DNA from: MED-G105 sp039025235
Lineage (GTDB): Bacteria > Pseudomonadota > Alphaproteobacteria > Caulobacterales > Parvularculaceae
Assembly: GCA_039025235.1 (NCBI GenBank)
Contig: JBCCOS010000002.1
Coordinates: forward strand, 186,001-250,000
Length of the DNA: 64,000 nucleotides
Reading direction: 5' to 3'
Each line of letters begins with the position of its first letter. Positions within the stretch are counted from its first letter, which is position 1. The notes beneath the pieces are model-generated. The model worked only from the letters and a program-made list of their open reading frames with translations. It was not told the DNA's origin and did not search any database. The translations under genes and the position numbers were made by a program. This document shows positions 19,341-29,113 of this stretch, piece by piece.

Positions 19341-22286
19341 ATGAAAAACTTTCGTAACGCTGCGAGCGTCGCAGCGCTTCTAAGTGCGGGCACACTTCCT
19401 GCGATGGCGGGCGTCATTGAAGGGCGAGTAAGCGACGGGACGGGTAATGTTTCATTGAACGGTGCAATCGTTCGCATTGTGGAAACAGGTGAAACAACAA
19501 CGACCAATAGAGCGGGTCAGTTCCGCTTCGCCTCTGTTCCAGCAGGGCAATATACGCTGAGCATTCGTTATATCGGCGCAGACGAAAAAACGACCGCCGT
19601 TAACCTCGCATCGGAAGACAGCGTGGCACGGGCCAATGTTCGTCTCGGTGATGACGTTGCTATTGTAAATAACGTGCTCGTTGTGGGACAACGCGGTGCA
19701 CTGAACTCAGCCCTCTCAAAGCAGAAAGCGTCCGACCGCATTATCACAGTTCTTTCCTCCGACGCGATCGGTCAATTGCCTGATGAAAACGTGGCCGAAG
19801 CAGCGCGTCGCGCCGTTGGCGTTAATGTTCTTAATGACCAAGGCGAAGGTCGGTTCGTGTCAATTCGGGGGGCGAACCCAAATTTTGTCACGTCAACAAT
19901 CAACGGTATTCGCGTGCCATCACCGGAAGCGGACGCTCGGCAGGTACCGCTCGATGTGATCGATAGTGATATCTTGTCATCGATCACAGTGACCAAAACC
20001 CTAACGCCAGATGTCGATGGTGATTCAATTGGTGGTAATGTTGAAATCACAACGCTTTCAGGCCTTGATCAGAAAGATATGTTGTTGCGCTTGAAAGCCG
20101 CTGGAATATACGCAAATCAGGTCGAGAAACTGTCGCAACGTTTATCTGGGGTTTTCGCGGACAATTTCTTGGATAACAAATTAGGTGTTGCCGCCTCTGT
20201 CGCTTGGCAACAGCGTAGATTTGGATCAGAAAATATTGAAGTTGACGGCCCAGATTGGACGCTTGACCAAGGCGTTCCCTACCCTGATGAGCTTGAATTC
20301 CGTGATTATCAAATCACGCGTGAACGTATTTCCGCATCCTTAAACCTTGACTATCAAGCAACTGACGATCTGCTGCTGTTTGCCCGCGGCCTCTATTCTG
20401 ACTTCAGTGATCAAGAGTTCCGTTCTCGGGTCGAGACAAAGTTCGGAGATCCCGATTTTGCTGGCGGTGCGGGTTCTATTGCGACATTTGACGGATCATC
20501 CGGCGATCCCCTAGAAGTCGATCGTGACATTAAAGATCGTCTTGAAGAGCAGACGATTTGGTCAATTGCAACCGGCCTCGAATACGAATCCGGCCCAATC
20601 ACTTTCGATTTTACAGGTTCTTATTCGTTTGCTGACGAAGTTGAACCTAATAGACTAGACACCGATTTCCGTGGCTCATTTGATACTGGCACCTTCGCGG
20701 TCGATGTGAGCGATCCGGTGCTACCGCGTTTAGCGTTCCCAGACTCCGCCGCTGAGGCCGCCTATTTCAATGCTGAAAATTACGAGTTCAACGGCATTGA
20801 GCGCACAAACGGCGTCAGTGAAGATGAAGAGTTTGCAATTGCGACCAATCTCAAATACAACCTCGATCTCTTTAACGCACCTGGATATTTAAAAGCTGGT
20901 GGCAAAATCCGCATTCGAGAAAAGTCTTTCGATCTTAACTTAGACGTTTTTGACGGTTTTGATGGAGGTGACCTCGCGTTACCACAATTTACCGATGATA
21001 TTGGCTTTGGCCTTGACTCGATCAACCCTGTTCCAAATGGCGACCTCGTTCGAAACTTCTTCGAAGCCAATGAAGGTTTGTTTGAACTCAATGATTTTGA
21101 CACGGCAATCGCATCGACTGAAGCAGACTATGTTGCTGATGAAGATGTCTTCGCCGGGTACGCCATGGCGCAACGCCAGTTTAGCGAGGTCTTTTCTGTC
21201 ATAGCTGGGGTACGTGTTGAGCACACGGACTATCAAGCGCGTGGGCAAACACTTCTCACACAAGAATTCGACGATCTCGTCATTGCTGGCGATGTAACTG
21301 GCGCCCTTCTAACCAATACTGACGTCAATCCGCTTGGTGGCGGTACAGTACTCGCAGAAGACGACTTTGAAGCCACGTTTGACGGCACCGAAACAACGAT
21401 TGATGGGGACCGTGTCGTTGTACAAGAAACAACGTTTAATAATTCTTATACAGATATCCTGCCAAGTGCCTCGTTACGCTTCGACGTAACGGACGAGATT
21501 GTAGGACGTTTTGGTTACTATAAAACGCTTGTTCGTCCGAACATCGAGGCCGCAGCACCGCGGACTATTGTTGAACAAGGAGAGGATGGTCTGGTTGCAG
21601 CAACCGGCAATCCAAACATTGACCGTCAGAGGGCCCATAATATCGATGCGGCTATAGAATATTATCCGAGTAATAAAGCCGTTTATTCCCTAGGCGTCTT
21701 TTACAAAGACATCAGTGATTTTATCGCTGTACAGCAGTTTAATGACTTTGAATTCAATGGCGTCGTCTACGACGAACTCGATACCTTCGTGAATCTTCCT
21801 GAAGCGTCCTTGTTCGGTGTTGAATTGAATATGCAACAACCTCTGGACATGCTTCCCGGCTTACTCGATGGGTTCATCGTAAGCGCGAACTATACCTTCG
21901 TGGATGGTGATGCCACACTGAGCGACGGCCGCGAAATTTCTCTGCCAGGTCAGTCGCGCCATGTGGCAACCGGCATACTCGGATATGAAAAAGGACCGAT
22001 CAACCTTCGGTTTGCCGCCACCTATCGGGACGGATTTCTCGACGAAATCAGTGTCGCATCGGACGAAAATGGGGATCCCCTCGATCGTATCGTCGACGAT
22101 CATATTCAGCTCGATGTCTCTGCAAAATATCGTATCACGGATCAATTCAGAGCATTTGTTGAGTTTAAAAACGTCAACAACCAACCTTTTGTCGCCAGCA
22201 TTCGGTCACCAGAGTTTGGCCGGTTGAACGCGCAGTTTGAAGAATACGGTTGGACCGCAAAATTCGGGCTCGCCTTTACCTACTAA
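19341..22286 (+). CDS. TonB-dependent outer-membrane receptor
   Basis: Outer-membrane, TonB-driven receptor of about 981 residues. A signal peptide ends at LPAMAG near residue 22. Residues about 25-100 are a carboxypeptidase-regulatory-like beta domain (GRVSDGTGNVSLNGAIVRI), and the plug follows with LPDENVAEAARRAVGVNV and RFVSIRGANPNFV. The remainder is the beta barrel, rich in acidic and aromatic residues, ending in Phe-Thr-Tyr as expected for barrel insertion. This layout matches the TonB-Xanth-Caul group. I start at the ATG at 19341 rather than the TTG at 19335. A phytase gene lies 100 bases downstream, so phytate or another phosphate ester is the likely ligand; this is inference. Confidence 0.93.
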   Translation: MKNFRNAASVAALLSAGTLPAMAGVIEGRVSDGTGNVSLNGAIVRIVETGETTTTNRAGQFRFASVPAGQYTLSIRYIGADEKTTAVNLASEDSVARANVRLGDDVAIVNNVLVVGQRGALNSALSKQKASDRIITVLSSDAIGQLPDENVAEAARRAVGVNVLNDQGEGRFVSIRGANPNFVTSTINGIRVPSPEADARQVPLDVIDSDILSSITVTKTLTPDVDGDSIGGNVEITTLSGLDQKDMLLRLKAAGIYANQVEKLSQRLSGVFADNFLDNKLGVAASVAWQQRRFGSENIEVDGPDWTLDQGVPYPDELEFRDYQITRERISASLNLDYQATDDLLLFARGLYSDFSDQEFRSRVETKFGDPDFAGGAGSIATFDGSSGDPLEVDRDIKDRLEEQTIWSIATGLEYESGPITFDFTGSYSFADEVEPNRLDTDFRGSFDTGTFAVDVSDPVLPRLAFPDSAAEAAYFNAENYEFNGIERTNGVSEDEEFAIATNLKYNLDLFNAPGYLKAGGKIRIREKSFDLNLDVFDGFDGGDLALPQFTDDIGFGLDSINPVPNGDLVRNFFEANEGLFELNDFDTAIASTEADYVADEDVFAGYAMAQRQFSEVFSVIAGVRVEHTDYQARGQTLLTQEFDDLVIAGDVTGALLTNTDVNPLGGGTVLAEDDFEATFDGTETTIDGDRVVVQETTFNNSYTDILPSASLRFDVTDEIVGRFGYYKTLVRPNIEAAAPRTIVEQGEDGLVAATGNPNIDRQRAHNIDAAIEYYPSNKAVYSLGVFYKDISDFIAVQQFNDFEFNGVVYDELDTFVNLPEASLFGVELNMQQPLDMLPGLLDGFIVSANYTFVDGDATLSDGREISLPGQSRHVATGILGYEKGPINLRFAATYRDGFLDEISVASDENGDPLDRIVDDHIQLDVSAKYRITDQFRAFVEFKNVNNQPFVASIRSPEFGRLNAQFEEYGWTAKFGLAFTY

Positions 22287-22341
22287 GGGAAATTTTCGTC
22301 GGTCGACATAATATCACTGACGGTCGTAACTATCCTTTTGC

Positions 22342-22369
22342 GGGGCGGTGGCCTAAACAGGCCCCGCCC
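22342..22369 (+). terminator. GC-rich hairpin between receptor and phytase genes
   Basis: GGCCT, loop AAAC, AGGCC, extended outward by GGGCG/CGCCC with a small bulge. No T run follows (next bases ATATTTATTGG), so it could be an attenuator or processing stem that lowers phytase expression relative to the receptor. Confidence 0.5.
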
Positions 22370-22389
22370 ATATTTATTGGAGCATGTTT

Positions 22390-23439
22390 ATGCGTTGTTT
22401 TTTCTGGATAGCACTTCTTTTAAGTTCCGCGTGTGCAACAGCGCCATCCATTGAGAGATCAACCTTAACGAGATCGCAAACGGTATCATCTGTCATCGCT
22501 GATATTGAGACATCTGAGGTCGCATCAAAGGGTGATGCGGCCGATGACCCTGCGATCTGGGTTCACCCAGATAATTCTGCGAAAAGCCTTATACTGGGGA
22601 CGGACAAACAAGCCGGGCTTTATGTCTATACCTTGACCGGTGATAGCGTTCAGTTCTTACCTGTTGGGCGGCTGAACAATGTCGATTTAAGACAAAACGT
22701 AACGCTCTTTGGACGACAAGGCGACTATGCGGCGGCGTCCAATCGTAGTGATGACTCAATCACATTATTTACGATCGATCCTAGCGGCATCGTTCGCGAG
22801 TTGGGCGGTTTTTCATCATCTTTACCAGAACCTTATGGGCTTTGCCTTGGTACTGTAGATCTTGCATTAGTTGTCTTCGTAACCTATAAAACCGGCGACC
22901 TCATTGCCTATCGCATTGTGTCAGATACCGAAGGGCGACAACTTTCCCGCAGGAAATTCAGTACACAGTTAGAAGGCTGCGTCTTTGATGACGTAAACCA
23001 AGTTCTTTATGTGGGAGAAGAAAATAAGGGCATCTGGCGAACCTCCTACTCCGGCACGGAATTTTCTGCACCAGCGCTCATCGACCGTGTTAGCGGAGAA
23101 AATGGCTTGGTGGCCGATGTGGAAGGTTTGGCAATATACCGCAAAGCAAATAATGCCTTTCTGTTAGCGTCCTCCCAAGGAAACAATAGCTTTGCTGTTT
23201 ACGATCTCCAAACCGGAAGTTTTCTTTCGCGATTTTCAATTGACGCAAACAATGCCATTGATGGCGTTGAGGAAACAGATGGCATTGATGCGAGCTCAGC
23301 CCCAATGGGGCCTAAGTATCCACAAGGGATTTTTATCGTACAAGATGGTACGAACCGACCAGCGAGCAATAAACAGAATTTCAAAATTATCGATTGGCGT
23401 AAAGTAAAGTCAATTTTGAACCCAAGTCACAATGATTGA
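22390..23439 (+). CDS. 3-phytase, beta-propeller type
   Basis: Releases phosphate from inositol hexakisphosphate, calcium dependent, in the periplasm or at the outer membrane. The beta-propeller phytase signatures are clear: KGDAADDPAIWVHP near residue 50, LILGTDKQAGLYVYTL, RLNNVDLRQNV and, later, NGLVADVEGLAIYR. The N-terminus is hydrophobic with SSAC near residue 14-17, a probable lipoprotein site. Two in-frame ATGs exist at 22384 and 22390; GGAG at 22379-22382 is seven bases from the second, which decides the start. Paired with the upstream TonB receptor. Confidence 0.9.
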   Translation: MRCFFWIALLLSSACATAPSIERSTLTRSQTVSSVIADIETSEVASKGDAADDPAIWVHPDNSAKSLILGTDKQAGLYVYTLTGDSVQFLPVGRLNNVDLRQNVTLFGRQGDYAAASNRSDDSITLFTIDPSGIVRELGGFSSSLPEPYGLCLGTVDLALVVFVTYKTGDLIAYRIVSDTEGRQLSRRKFSTQLEGCVFDDVNQVLYVGEENKGIWRTSYSGTEFSAPALIDRVSGENGLVADVEGLAIYRKANNAFLLASSQGNNSFAVYDLQTGSFLSRFSIDANNAIDGVEETDGIDASSAPMGPKYPQGIFIVQDGTNRPASNKQNFKIIDWRKVKSILNPSHND

Positions 23440-23871
23440 CGACGCTTCGACTTCTATTTGCTCGGTGCTTTCATAACGCACACATATCGAAGGGTATGTG
23501 TTGTTATCCGGACCTTACCCGGCGTGCGATAAGGTTTTTTGTACTGGCAATAAGGCTAATAAAGAGCCCCTTTCGCCGGTCTTCGCCTTAGCATTTGTTC
23601 AGACTAATGTTCTATTTGGTGAATATATAGTGTTCTTTAGTATCTTGAACACTCACGTTAAGACAGTTTTTAAAACATGGGCCGCTAATAGCACAGTTGT
23701 CGTTAGCGGTCGACGAAGCAAATAATCGACATATAACACACGGCACGGGTCGTTATCGGTCCTGGCGTTATATTGGAACACTGTATATTGAGACTCTGAT
23801 TATTGAGGCTCTGTATATTGAGGCGCTGTCATCAGCAAGGCATCGGCGCAGAACGCTCTGGAGAATCGACC
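23440..23871. other. Intergenic region upstream of pyk with 15-base tandem repeats
   Basis: About 430 bases without a gene I believe in. At 23779-23823 there are three adjacent 15-base units, CACTGTATATTGAGA, CTCTGATTATTGAGG and CTCTGTATATTGAGG. Because the unit is a multiple of three, the pyk frame stays open through it, which makes the gene look longer than it is. Confidence 0.7.
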
Positions 23872-25281
23872 ATGAGAGATCGACTTTCAAAAATTGTTGC
23901 GACCGTAGGACCAGCGAGCGCGTCGCCATCGATGCTTGAACAGCTCAACAAATTCGGCGTTGATGTGTTTCGATTGAATTTCAGCCATGGTGAGCAAGAG
24001 GCGCATGGTGAGGTGATTAACGCGTTGCGCGAGGTTGAAGCGCGGTCCGGCCGCCCGCTCGCGATTTTTGCAGACCTACAGGGGCCAAAAATACGATGCG
24101 GGACGCTTCCCGATGGTGCAATCGAGTTACGGTTTGGCGAGAAGGTAACGATCTCACCCGAGGAGACATCGCACGACCCTTCTGTAATTCCTGTTCCGCA
24201 TCCGGACCTTTTAAAAGTTCTTGAGGTGGGCGATATACTGATGCTCGACGATGGAAAATTACAACTTGAGGTGCTGGAAAAAGAAATTGACCAATTGGAC
24301 GTAAAAGTCACAGCCGGCGGCATTCTGAAAGATCGCAAGGGCGTTAATATACCCACTCGTCAGTTGCCGATTTCAGCCCTGACGACGAAAGACAAACAAG
24401 ACCTCGCTTTTGCACTGGAAAAAAGTGTCGATTTTATCGCTTTATCATTTGTTCAACGCCCTGATGATATTCTTGAAGCCCGTCGTCTGATCGATGGGCG
24501 AGCAGGTATTATTGCTAAAATTGAAAAACCGTCCGCCGTTGAAGCGATAGACGATATTATTGAGCTTTCAGACGCGATCATGGTGGCACGGGGCGATCTC
24601 GGCGTAGAGATGCCACCGGAGCAAGTTCCTGTCTTACAGCGGCGCATTATTCGTGCCTGCCGAGCGAAAGGTGTTCCTGTGATCGTTGCGACGCATATGC
24701 TAGAAACGATGGTAGACTCACCAACGCCAACAAGAGCGGAAGCATCTGATGTTTCAACAGCGATTATGCAAGGCGCCGATGCCGTTATGCTCTCTGCAGA
24801 AACTGCCGTTGGCCATCATCCCCTCTCTGCTGTGGCAATCATGGACCGGATCATCAAGGCATCAGAGCTTGAAGGCGAAGGCGGCCAAGCCTTACCGGAG
24901 TTGCAAGGCTTTTCGGACTTGTCTACAGCCGATTCCATCAGCCGGGCTGCTAGCGCAATTACCGAAGCAGATGACGTAAAAGCTTTGGTTGCCTACACCA
25001 AAACCGGGTCCACGGCGCAACGTCTGTCTCGGGAACGACCGCCTGTCGGCCTCCTCGCACTGACCCCGGACAAAACGCCAGCGAGGCGTTTGTGCCTCAG
25101 CTGGGGGATTGAACCCGTGATTTCAGACGATGTCGGCAGTTTTGACGAGATGCATCTCAATGCCCAGACGGCTGCGCGCCAACACACAAACGCACGGGAG
25201 GGGGATCGTATTGTGGTCGTTACCGGCTATCCATTTGGCCGACCGGGCAAGACGAACACGATCAACATTTCCCGGTTATGA
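23872..25281 (+). CDS. pyk: Pyruvate kinase
   Basis: Glycolytic enzyme converting phosphoenolpyruvate and ADP to pyruvate and ATP. It opens with SKIVATVGPASASPSMLEQL and NFSHG, contains the active-site segments LQGPKIRCG, IIAKIEKPSAVE, MVARGDLGVEMP (Lys/Glu metal region) and the HMLETMVDSPTPTRAEASDV stretch, and has the usual C-terminal domain (VAYTKTGSTAQRLSRERP). GGAG at 23860-23863 sits eight bases before the ATG at 23872, giving 469 residues; the frame remains open to a TTG at 23803 only because of the tandem repeats upstream. Confidence 0.95.
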   Translation: MRDRLSKIVATVGPASASPSMLEQLNKFGVDVFRLNFSHGEQEAHGEVINALREVEARSGRPLAIFADLQGPKIRCGTLPDGAIELRFGEKVTISPEETSHDPSVIPVPHPDLLKVLEVGDILMLDDGKLQLEVLEKEIDQLDVKVTAGGILKDRKGVNIPTRQLPISALTTKDKQDLAFALEKSVDFIALSFVQRPDDILEARRLIDGRAGIIAKIEKPSAVEAIDDIIELSDAIMVARGDLGVEMPPEQVPVLQRRIIRACRAKGVPVIVATHMLETMVDSPTPTRAEASDVSTAIMQGADAVMLSAETAVGHHPLSAVAIMDRIIKASELEGEGGQALPELQGFSDLSTADSISRAASAITEADDVKALVAYTKTGSTAQRLSRERPPVGLLALTPDKTPARRLCLSWGIEPVISDDVGSFDEMHLNAQTAARQHTNAREGDRIVVVTGYPFGRPGKTNTINISRL

Positions 25282-25729
25282 AAACAATAATATAAATTTT
25301 TCCATTCTCTTCAGTTCTCTGGGCCGCACGATCTTCGTCGACTTAAGGTAACAGATCTTGTATCGCCGACCGGACCTTAAGCCGCTGCGTTTCAAATGGA
25401 ATCGCGGAGCGGTTTTTGGTCTTTGTTTTTGCGCATTTGGCTTTATGCATTTCCTGGCGCGTGGGCCATTAACTATTTAAGTAGCCACTTGAGCTAGACG
25501 TGCTCTAGCGAAGCACAACGTTCACGTCCTCACCCCTGAAACAGCCGGTGACATATAGAAAATTATTTTCAGCGATCTCAAAGACTTACTCGCCCAAACA
25601 ACCGCAAGTCATACAATCACACACATGGCCGCCACACCAGGACCGGTTCGCTATTTTGTAAGGCTTTGGCAGACCGGCTCGAACAAAGTTCGAACCTAGA
25701 TTATGGTGAAGGTGCGACCAATCGAAAAA
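25282..25729. other. Intergenic region between pyk and the left end of element 1
   Basis: No credible gene. From about 25660 on it contains repeated TTCGAAC-type motifs linked to the attachment site described next. Confidence 0.5.
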
Positions 25730-25762
25730 GAAATGGCGCACCTTAGGGGAGAAAGTTCGAAC
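25685..25762. other. Left attachment site of integrative element 1 (candidate)
   Basis: ATGGCGCACC at 25733-25742 repeats, in direct orientation, the last nine bases of the tRNA-Arg gene plus one at 43073-43082; with the three preceding bases 12 of 13 match. Around it lie the direct repeat AAAGTTCGAAC (25685-25695 and 25752-25762) and the inverted repeat AAGGTGCG / CGCACCTT (25709-25716 / 25737-25744), which look like recombinase arms. Confidence 0.6.
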
Positions 25763-25857
25763 ACCTTGTTCGATATTCTTTCCAAATGGAATCAGTTGCT
25801 TAGAGCCATCAACGTTCCTGCGAATGACCTGCTAACGGGCGTTCGCCAGGCGATGCG

Positions 25858-26244
25858 TTGACGAAGAAACGGCCACCATTTTCACTCAGACTAACTTTTG
25901 AAGAACGCGCCCGGCTTGAGGAACTCGCCGGGGATGAACCGCTGGGCGCGTATATCAAGCGCAAAGTATTTGACGGCAAAGGCGTGGGCACGCGCCGTGC
26001 GCGCTCGCGCCTTCGGAACCCAATCAAGGATCATAAAAAGCTAGCTCAGGTCCTTGCGATGCTCGGTCAGTCTAAGCTCGCCAATAATCTCAACCAGATC
26101 GCCAAGGCCGCGAACATCGGCGCGCTACCCGTCACACCGGACCTTGAGCGCGAGCTTCGTCACGCCTGCGCGGAAGTCGCGTTGATGCGCAAGGAATTGC
26201 TGCGGGCGCTTGGGCATCGCACCGATCTGGAGCCGGGCTCATGA
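25858..26244 (+). CDS. MobC-like relaxosome accessory protein
   Basis: A 128-residue protein fitting the MobC family that helps the relaxase bind and open oriT. It has an N-terminal ribbon-helix-helix like segment (FSLRLTFEERARLEELAGD) and the typical MobC C-terminus LNQIAKAANIGALPVTPDLE. Its stop overlaps the relaxase ATG by four bases (ATGA), as is usual for mobC-mobA pairs. The start is a TTG with no strong ribosome site, so it could begin elsewhere by a few codons. The oriT is expected just upstream or within this region. Confidence 0.75.
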   Translation: MTKKRPPFSLRLTFEERARLEELAGDEPLGAYIKRKVFDGKGVGTRRARSRLRNPIKDHKKLAQVLAMLGQSKLANNLNQIAKAANIGALPVTPDLERELRHACAEVALMRKELLRALGHRTDLEPGS

Positions 26245-27695
26245 TCCTGAAGGGCTCACAACGTGGCGGCGCAAAGCAGCTCGGCGCTCACCTCCTGAAA
26301 ACAGAAGAAAACGAACGCGTCGAAGTCCATGAAATCCGAGGGTTCATGGCAGACGATGTTGTCGGCGCGTTGCGGGAGGCGGAGGCCATCTCCAAGGGGA
26401 CAAAGTGCCGCCAGTTTTTGTTCTCAGTCTCTCTCAATCCGCCTGAGCGTGAAAACGTGCGCGTCGAAACCTTCGAAGGCGCGATCGACAAGATTGAAGA
26501 ACGAAACGGGCTGACCGGGCAGCCGCGCGTGATTGTCTTTCATGAGAAAGAAGGCGGTCGCCATGCGCATGCTGTCTGGAGCCGCATTGATGCGGAGACA
26601 ATGACGGCGAAGCCGCTTCCCTACTTCAAAAACAAGCTCCGTGAGACATCGAAGGAACTATACCTTGAAAATGGCTGGCAGATGCCGCGCGGCCTGATGG
26701 ATTCCCAAGCGCGTGATCCGCGCAACTTCACGCTGGCCGAATGGCAGCAAGCAAAACGCGTTGGCCGCAATGCTGGTGAGCTGAAAGCGCTTATTCAGGA
26801 ATGCTGGGCGGTATCAGACAGTCGCAAGAGCTTTGCCCATGCCTTAGAAGAGCGTGGGCTCTATCTCGCTCGCGGAGACAGGCGCGGACACGTCGCCGTG
26901 ACATTTGAAGGCGAGCCGATCTCGATCCCGCGTGCGATCGGACAAAAGTCTAAGGATGTTCAAGCGCGGCTGGGTAAGCCAGCCGAACTGCCGAGCATTA
27001 CCGATACGCGCCAGCGAATTGCCGAAACCATCCTTCCTCGGATGAAAGAGCATCTGCAATCTGCTCGCAATAAAGCGGATCGTCAGCTTGTTCCGCTCGA
27101 ACAGCGGCGCTTTGCTATGGCGAAGCACCATGACGTTGAGCGCGCAAGGATGGATGCGGGACAAAAGCAGCGTCAGGAACAAGAAGCGCTCGAACGCGCT
27201 AATCGCCAACGCAAAGGCGTGCGCGGACTTTGGGATCGGCTGACGGGCAAGCATGCAAAAGCCGAAAAACAAAATGAGATGGAAGCGCTTTGGGCGCTGC
27301 AACGCGACCGCGAGCAGCGTCAGGCGCTGATTGATGCGCAACTGCGAGACCGGCAAAGCTTGCAGGAGAAAATCAGGGACGCACGCGCCACACACGCGAA
27401 GGAAATTCGCGCGCTGCATTTTGACCTGACGAACTACCGCCTGATGAAACGCGGCCAGGAACCGAAGGCGAGGCCCTCATTTGAGAGGACCAAGCCGGCA
27501 ATCCAGCAACAAGCGAAAGCGCCACCAACGCCCGTTCAGGAGCAACGCACCTCCGACCCGCGCCTTGATCGCTTACGCAGTCAGCAGCGTCCTGCTGAAG
27601 CAAAAGACAATCACCCTTCACCCGAAGAACGGCTTGAGCGACTGCGCGAGCGGAAACAAACACCGCCGACTCGCGGCCCAGAATTTGAGCGCTAG
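26241..27695 (+). CDS. Relaxase / mobilization nuclease
   Basis: DNA nicking enzyme that starts conjugal transfer at oriT. The N-terminal 150 residues carry the relaxase/mobilization nuclease pattern: MILKGSQRGGAKQLGAHLL, FSVSLNPPE, and the metal-binding region FHEKEGGRHAHAVWSRID with spaced His residues. Residues about 190-260 are a second conserved unit (FAHALEERGLYLARGDRRG). The C-terminal half is charged coiled coil rich in Arg, Gln and Glu. At 484 residues it lacks a helicase part. Coupled to MobC by a four-base overlap; the VirD4/TraG-like gene at 39.0 kb would hand it to a secretion channel. Confidence 0.85.
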   Translation: MILKGSQRGGAKQLGAHLLKTEENERVEVHEIRGFMADDVVGALREAEAISKGTKCRQFLFSVSLNPPERENVRVETFEGAIDKIEERNGLTGQPRVIVFHEKEGGRHAHAVWSRIDAETMTAKPLPYFKNKLRETSKELYLENGWQMPRGLMDSQARDPRNFTLAEWQQAKRVGRNAGELKALIQECWAVSDSRKSFAHALEERGLYLARGDRRGHVAVTFEGEPISIPRAIGQKSKDVQARLGKPAELPSITDTRQRIAETILPRMKEHLQSARNKADRQLVPLEQRRFAMAKHHDVERARMDAGQKQRQEQEALERANRQRKGVRGLWDRLTGKHAKAEKQNEMEALWALQRDREQRQALIDAQLRDRQSLQEKIRDARATHAKEIRALHFDLTNYRLMKRGQEPKARPSFERTKPAIQQQAKAPPTPVQEQRTSDPRLDRLRSQQRPAEAKDNHPSPEERLERLRERKQTPPTRGPEFER

Positions 27696-27911
27696 ACGCA
27701 ATCGAGCGTTATGGTAAATTCTGATTCGAAAGTCGCCTGCGGCGCGCTTATTATGGAGCTTGGGTAATGATCCGTACACAGAGGGAAATCGCGCCGCTAG
27801 GGTTGTTTCTGAGGATAAGAGACTTGGACGTTTAATCATACAAAAGATGCAATAAAAGCATCCGTTCAAATCATTTTTAAAACTTGTAAGATTGTTTAAA
27901 GGATGAAAATT
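27696..27911. other. Intergenic region after the relaxase gene
   Basis: No gene supported; an AT-rich stretch precedes the next start and probably holds its promoter. A 22-codon frame at 27766 is too short to claim. Confidence 0.35.
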
Positions 27912-28910
27912 ATGGCAAATTTAAAAAAAGCAGGCGCAGCAGCAGCCCTTTTCGCAGTTATCGTTGGCGGCACAGCAGCAGCAGTCGCAAGTAATAATAG
28001 CGATAAAACAACAACTGTCGCACCCGTTGAAGCGGTTAGCGTTACAACACCAGCCGTGTTGAGTGAAACCGCGCCAGTAGTCGATACATCAGACGGTGCG
28101 ATGACAGTCACAGTGACAAGAACTTTCGATGAGGCCGATGTGGTGCCAGCCGATAGCGATACACCGGCCGAGACATTCACTGTCGCCGCGGCAGCCGGCG
28201 GACATTCTGTCGCATTGACATATGGGCCTGGTGTTGACGCATTTGCCGTGCAAGCAGCCGGAAGAACAATTTCTGATGCGGGATGCCCAACAACAATGCA
28301 AAGTGGTGGAAGGCCCAATAACGTGCAAGGTACTGTGAATGGAACTTCAAAAAGTGACAGTGATCCAGATGTCGTTGCACGTTGGGCTATCGAACATTGC
28401 ACCAAGCCACTGAAAGAAGCGTCGCCTACTGACAAAAGCGCCGCCAGAGGCCTTCCCGTCACATTCACATATGGACCAGGGATTAGTAGATCAGCTGTTC
28501 AAGGGGCTGTTGATGTGATCGCATCAAATGGTTGTCTCGCTTCGATGGAAAGTGGTGGAAGACCGAATCGTGTTACTGGCGCTGTAAATGGAGATTCTTG
28601 GAGTAATTCAGACCCTGCTGCTGTTGCCGCATGGGCGATTGATGAGTGTACAAAGCCTCTAAACAATAATTCCCCTACTGCCAAACGTGTCGCCGGGGGC
28701 CACCCGGTCACATTCACATACGGGCCAGGGATTGATGCACAAGATGCAAAAACTAGCGCAGCCTACTTGACAGAGCAGGGCTGCCCGGCTACGGCAAGCG
28801 CCGGAGGTCGGCCAAATAATATTAAAGTAAGCAATGGTGTTGAATCTGTTAGCTTTAAAGAAGTCGGAGCCGCACAGAACCACGCGTTAACGCATTTCTG
28901 TAATAGTTAA
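27912..28910 (+). CDS. Secreted protein of unknown function with three tandem repeats
   Basis: I do not recognise this 332-residue protein. It has an N-terminal hydrophobic segment (AAAALFAVIVGGTAAAVA) that looks like a signal peptide or anchor, a Thr/Val-rich spacer of about 65 residues, and then three copies of a unit of about 80 residues. Each unit contains (L/F)TYGPG, then GC, SGGRPN, a VNG turn, SDPxxVAxWAI and a second Cys in (H/E)CTKPL; the third is shortened. One Cys pair per repeat suggests disulfides outside the cytoplasm. AAAGGA lies eight bases before the ATG at 27912 and overlaps the ATG at 27903, so I use the former. A broken copy of the same gene follows at 29.1 kb. Confidence 0.75.
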   Translation: MANLKKAGAAAALFAVIVGGTAAAVASNNSDKTTTVAPVEAVSVTTPAVLSETAPVVDTSDGAMTVTVTRTFDEADVVPADSDTPAETFTVAAAAGGHSVALTYGPGVDAFAVQAAGRTISDAGCPTTMQSGGRPNNVQGTVNGTSKSDSDPDVVARWAIEHCTKPLKEASPTDKSAARGLPVTFTYGPGISRSAVQGAVDVIASNGCLASMESGGRPNRVTGAVNGDSWSNSDPAAVAAWAIDECTKPLNNNSPTAKRVAGGHPVTFTYGPGIDAQDAKTSAAYLTEQGCPATASAGGRPNNIKVSNGVESVSFKEVGAAQNHALTHFCNS

Positions 28911-29106
28911 GGTCCATCAGAAGACAATACTGCACCAGACATAGTTGCTTGATTGCCTCCAATGACAGCAGCAGGTTGTGATTGATCGAAATATCCTTCT
29001 TCAAACACGTGCTGTACATTCTCATCGGCTGAGAGAATAGCAACAGCTTCCTCCGATAATCCGTCTAGAAGCACCGCTTCTGCTTCCAATCTTTTCGCCG
29101 GATCTG
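28907..29106 (-). pseudogene. C-terminal fragment of an unknown gene wedged between repeat-protein copies
   Basis: On the minus strand about 65 codons read like real protein (DPAKRLEAEAVLLDGLSEEA, then ILSADENVQHVFEEG), acidic and helix-like, ending at a stop codon that touches the stop of the repeat-protein gene. There is no start: upstream the frame runs into the repeat-protein relic. I infer a gene remnant brought in by rearrangement; it could also be chance. Confidence 0.35.
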
Positions 29107-29113
29107 TTGAAAG

